This document shows, in pieces, positions 5,833 to 7,923 of a stretch of 7,923 nt of DNA; position 1 is the first letter of the stretch, and each line of letters starts with the position of its first letter. The stretch is taken from assembly GCA_937967425.1 (NCBI GenBank), contig CALBST010000060.1, positions 1-7,923 of the forward strand, given 5' to 3'. The position numbers and the translations under genes are program-made. This DNA comes from an uncultured Caulobacteraceae bacterium (lineage in GTDB: Bacteria; Pseudomonadota; Alphaproteobacteria; Caulobacterales; TH1-2). The notes below the pieces were generated by a model. That model did no database searches and was not told the origin of the DNA. It saw only the letters and a program-made list of their open reading frames with translations.

Positions 5833-7403
5833 GCGCTGCGCTGCTGCAAGTGGCGCAAGCCGCACTGGCGCGGCGCGATTTTGCTGCAGCGAAGCAGGCT
5901 GCCGAGGCAGTCCTGCGTGATCGCCCGAGTGATGCCGGCGCCAATCAAGTGCTCGGCATCGTCGCTCTAGAGCAGAACGATGTCGCTACGGCGCTCGCTC
6001 ATTTGCAACGCGCCGACAAGGCCGCGCCGGGGCAGCCGCACATTCTAAACGCGCTGGGCATTGCGCTCCGCCGAAGCGGCGACATGGCCGGAGCACGGCG
6101 GGCGTTTACGCGGGCGGGTGAACGCGGATTGCCGGATGCTTGGCGCAATCTGGCTATTCTCGAAGCCAATGCGGGGGCCGCACCGGCGACAATCAGGGCC
6201 TGCGAGAAGGCCTTGGCGCTTAATGCGAACGACGCTGTAGCGCATGCTGGCTTGGCTGAAGCGTTGGAGAAGGTGCATCAGCTCGAACGCGCGCGGGAGC
6301 ATGCAAGTCGGGCGCTTGCGCTGGATCGCGGCAACGAAGTGGCGGCGTTGACGCTCGCGGCGATCGCGTTGCGAGAGAAGGATTTTACGGCTGCGGAGTC
6401 GTTTGCTTCTCCTGTTGCCCGGTCTTCGCGTTCGATAACGAATCAGGCGTTGGCTTGGGGCGTGATTGGCGAGGCGCGGGATCGGACGAACGATTTCTCA
6501 GAAGCGTTTGCGGCATTTGCGGCGGCGAACCGGCTGTTGCTTTCGATTCACGGCGCCCATCTCGGCGAGGCGCATTTGCCGTATCATCCGCAGGGTGTTG
6601 AGCGGATGAGGGCGTTTGTAGAGGTAGCGGAATTTTCGGCGTGGCCTTCAAGTGACGAACTTGCTCCGGTGTTTCTGGTGGGATTTCCGCGCTCGGGGAC
6701 GACGCTTTTGGAGCAGGTGCTTTCGGCGCATTCGGGGCTCGTTTGCATTGAGGAGCGGGAGCATCTTGCGCTCGCGGCGGGCGAAGTTGCATCCGATCCA
6801 AACAAGCTTGCTGATCTGAGTGAGGCCGAGATTAAAGCGATCCGAGTTGAATATTGGCGGCGAGTGAATTTGGAGACGAAGGTCGGCAAACGGATTGTTG
6901 TCGACAAGCTGCCGCTGAACATCATTTTCTTGCCGCTCATTCGTCGGGTGTTTCCGAGCGCGAAAATCCTGTTTGCGTTGCGTGATCCGCGCGATGTGGT
7001 GTTGTCGTGTTTTCAGCAGCGGTTTGGGATGAATGCGGCGATGGTTCAGTTTTTGGAGCTGAGCTCGGCGGCTGCCTACTACGATAAAGTGATGAGCCTT
7101 GGTGCGCTTTGCCGGGAGCGGTTGGGATTGAGAGTTCTCGAGGTTCGCTACGAGGGCGTTGTGGCCGATCTGGAGAACGTTGCGCGATCGGTGACGTCGT
7201 TCCTCGATTTGCCGTTTGAAGAGGCGATGCTGTCGCCGGCGGAGGTAGCGTTGAAGCGCAAGATCAACACGCCTTCGGCGCGGCAGGTGGTGCAGCCGAT
7301 CTATTCGCGCTCGGTGGGCCGCTGGAAGAACTACGCGCGCGAGCTCGCGCCGGTTTTGCCGGGGCTGAGCGATTGGGCTGAGCGTTTGGGATACGCGCGC
7401 TAG
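5829..7403 (+). CDS. TPR-repeat sulfotransferase (524 residues)
   Basis: This has the same architecture as the preceding gene but a shorter array: about seven TPR-like units over residues 4-235 (such as FAAAKQAAEAVLRDRP), then a sulfotransferase domain. GFPRSGTTLLEQVL from G285 carries the phosphosulfate loop (R288). CIEEREHL places Glu at 309, VVDKLP gives K360, LRDPRDVVLSCF gives R385 and S393, and TPSARQV gives S483. These match the usual motifs of the TPR-sulfotransferase family better than the upstream copy does. The ATG overlaps the previous stop as ATGA (5829-5832), so translation is probably coupled. Different array lengths suggest the two enzymes bind different parts of a target or different targets; that is inference. 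The TAG stop is part of CTAG, shared with the convergent gene. From about 6300 on, the plus strand becomes richer in G and T, unlike the genes before it. Confidence 0.9.
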   Translation: MSAALLQVAQAALARRDFAAAKQAAEAVLRDRPSDAGANQVLGIVALEQNDVATALAHLQRADKAAPGQPHILNALGIALRRSGDMAGARRAFTRAGERGLPDAWRNLAILEANAGAAPATIRACEKALALNANDAVAHAGLAEALEKVHQLERAREHASRALALDRGNEVAALTLAAIALREKDFTAAESFASPVARSSRSITNQALAWGVIGEARDRTNDFSEAFAAFAAANRLLLSIHGAHLGEAHLPYHPQGVERMRAFVEVAEFSAWPSSDELAPVFLVGFPRSGTTLLEQVLSAHSGLVCIEEREHLALAAGEVASDPNKLADLSEAEIKAIRVEYWRRVNLETKVGKRIVVDKLPLNIIFLPLIRRVFPSAKILFALRDPRDVVLSCFQQRFGMNAAMVQFLELSSAAAYYDKVMSLGALCRERLGLRVLEVRYEGVVADLENVARSVTSFLDLPFEEAMLSPAEVALKRKINTPSARQVVQPIYSRSVGRWKNYARELAPVLPGLSDWAERLGYAR

Positions 7404-7912
7404 CTGGTGTTCCAACTGCGCCGCGCCGTTCCGGTGAAATCGGAGAGATCGACGTGGCGCTCTGCGTTTGGCGGCGGGCGCAGCAGTTCGTGCACGCGAT
7501 GCGGCGTGGCGTGGAGGCGGCGCGCGAGGCGTTGGGCGTGGGCGTGCGGATTGGCGAAGACGCGGCGCAGCGCTTCGTAGCGTTCGGCCAGCGGCCAGGC
7601 GGAGCGGAAGGCGAGCGGTGTTTCGTGTTTCAGCCATTCGCGGTCTTGGCGGAGCACGGGTTTGGCGCGCGTGCGCTTGGCGCGGCGGCGCTGGGCGCGG
7701 TTGGCGCGCCCGCAGAGCGGGCGGTCTTCGCGGAAGATGAAGGGCTTCGGGCTTCCGGGTGACACACACGCCGGGCCAAGCCTTCCCGGTGACACACACG
7801 CACGCTCCGCATTGGGCCAACTTGGTCGGGTTGCTGGCCGTGCGTGTGTGTCACCCGGAAAGCATCGGAAGCTGACGCGCCACTTTTCCGGCGTTTCGGG
7901 GAAGAAGTGCAT
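7400..7912 (-). CDS. Unrecognised basic protein, convergent to the sulfotransferase operon
   Basis: I do not recognise this family. The C-terminal ~115 residues look truly coding: third codon positions on the minus strand are almost all G or C, and the protein has ordinary segments such as REWLKHETPLAFRSAWPLAE and RYEALRRVFANPHAHAQRLA. A cluster RANRAQRRRAKR (about 69-80) is strongly basic and could bind nucleic acid, which is only a guess. The N-terminal ~50 residues run through the GTGACACACACG repeats and contain CVSPG twice, ten residues apart. The ATG at 7912 overlaps a minus-strand TGA (7914-7912) as TGATG, which would suit coupling to an upstream gene outside the window. In-frame GTG codons at 7795 and 7765 are alternatives that would exclude most of the repeat; the frame also stays open to the window edge. 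No membrane segment or signal peptide is visible. Confidence 0.6.
   Translation of the reverse strand: MHFFPETPEKWRVSFRCFPGDTHARPATRPSWPNAERACVSPGRLGPACVSPGSPKPFIFREDRPLCGRANRAQRRRAKRTRAKPVLRQDREWLKHETPLAFRSAWPLAERYEALRRVFANPHAHAQRLARRLHATPHRVHELLRPPPNAERHVDLSDFTGTARRSWNTS
7753..7804. repeat. Two direct repeats with core GGTGACACACACG, 30 bases apart
   Basis: Copy one is at 7753-7770 and copy two at 7783-7804. Both begin TTCC, then C or G, then GGTGACACACACG; the only difference over 18 bases is at the fifth base. The 30-base period equals ten codons, so on the minus strand the copies encode CVSPG twice in the frame of the convergent gene. Each copy is followed at different spacing by GGGCCAA (7773-7779 and 7814-7820). 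Confidence 0.8.
7783..7860. repeat. Long inverted repeat: 22-base arms, one mismatch, 34-base loop
   Basis: The arm at 7783-7804 (core GGTGACACACACGCACG) is matched in reverse complement at 7839-7860 (core CGTGCGTGTGTGTCACC), with one mismatch at the fifth base. The loop 7805-7838 itself has GGCCA (7815-7819) against TGGCC (7835-7839). The structure could form a strong hairpin in DNA or RNA. There is no T-run, so it is not a standard terminator. It resembles dispersed intergenic palindromic elements of bacterial chromosomes; whether it recurs elsewhere in this genome cannot be seen here. Confidence 0.8.
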
Positions 7913-7923
7913 CAGTTTGCGCG

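Noticed and set aside
7454..7762. Plus-strand open frames downstream of the last sulfotransferase
   Set aside because: They oppose the minus-strand gene, whose third-position GC bias is much clearer; the plus-strand translations are Ala/Arg/Gly-rich without motifs.
6648..7820. Open frame of 390 codons on the minus strand crossing the sulfotransferase 3' half and the convergent gene
   Set aside because: It is extremely Arg/Pro/Ala-rich, overlaps two better-supported genes in other frames, and shows no domain.
7753..7860. CRISPR array
   Set aside because: There are only three copies, one inverted, with unequal spacing and no cas genes; this is a palindromic repeat element, not an array.
7912..7923. 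End of another minus-strand gene (Arg-Ala-Asn then TGA)
   Set aside because: Only three codons are inside the window, too few to support a gene; it is mentioned only because the TGA overlaps the ATG at 7912.

Overview
The window is GC-rich, densely coded and strongly GC-biased at third codon positions. Together with the gene families present, this suggests an alphaproteobacterium, plausibly of the Caulobacterales/Hyphomonadaceae type. That placement is inference from composition and gene content only; there is no rRNA or other marker gene to confirm it.

Layout. (1) Positions 1-1832, plus strand: the last 17 codons of an upstream gene (probably a small YCII/DGPF-type protein), an ECF42-type sigma factor with a long C-terminal extension, and a small SRPBCC/AHSA1-family protein. 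This matches the known DGPF - ECF42 sigma - small stress-type enzyme neighbourhood. (2) Positions 1833-1953: a spacer with overlapping GC-rich inverted repeats and a short T-rich run, probably separating two transcription units. (3) Positions 1954-7403, plus strand: three consecutive genes, 9 bases apart and then overlapping by 4 bases, so probably one operon. The first is a fusion of an aspartyl/asparaginyl beta-hydroxylase-type oxygenase with a sulfotransferase. The second and third are TPR-repeat proteins that each end in a sulfotransferase domain. (4) Positions 7400-7912, minus strand: a convergent, basic, unrecognised protein whose stop codon shares the palindrome CTAG with the stop of the last sulfotransferase. 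Its 5' part runs through a cluster of GTGACACACACG repeats in direct and inverted orientation.

The centrepiece is the three-gene hydroxylase/sulfotransferase cassette. All three sulfotransferase domains carry the PAPS-binding motifs and the Arg/Glu/Lys positions used by animal tyrosylprotein sulfotransferases. The hydroxylase half of the first protein has an apparently complete HxD...H iron site and a candidate 2-oxoglutarate arginine. A reasonable but unproven reading is a protein- or peptide-modifying system: an oxygenase could create a hydroxyl group that a sulfotransferase then sulfonates, with the TPR arrays of the partner enzymes selecting the target. No substrate gene, PAPS-synthesis gene or exporter is visible in the window, so the target stays unknown.
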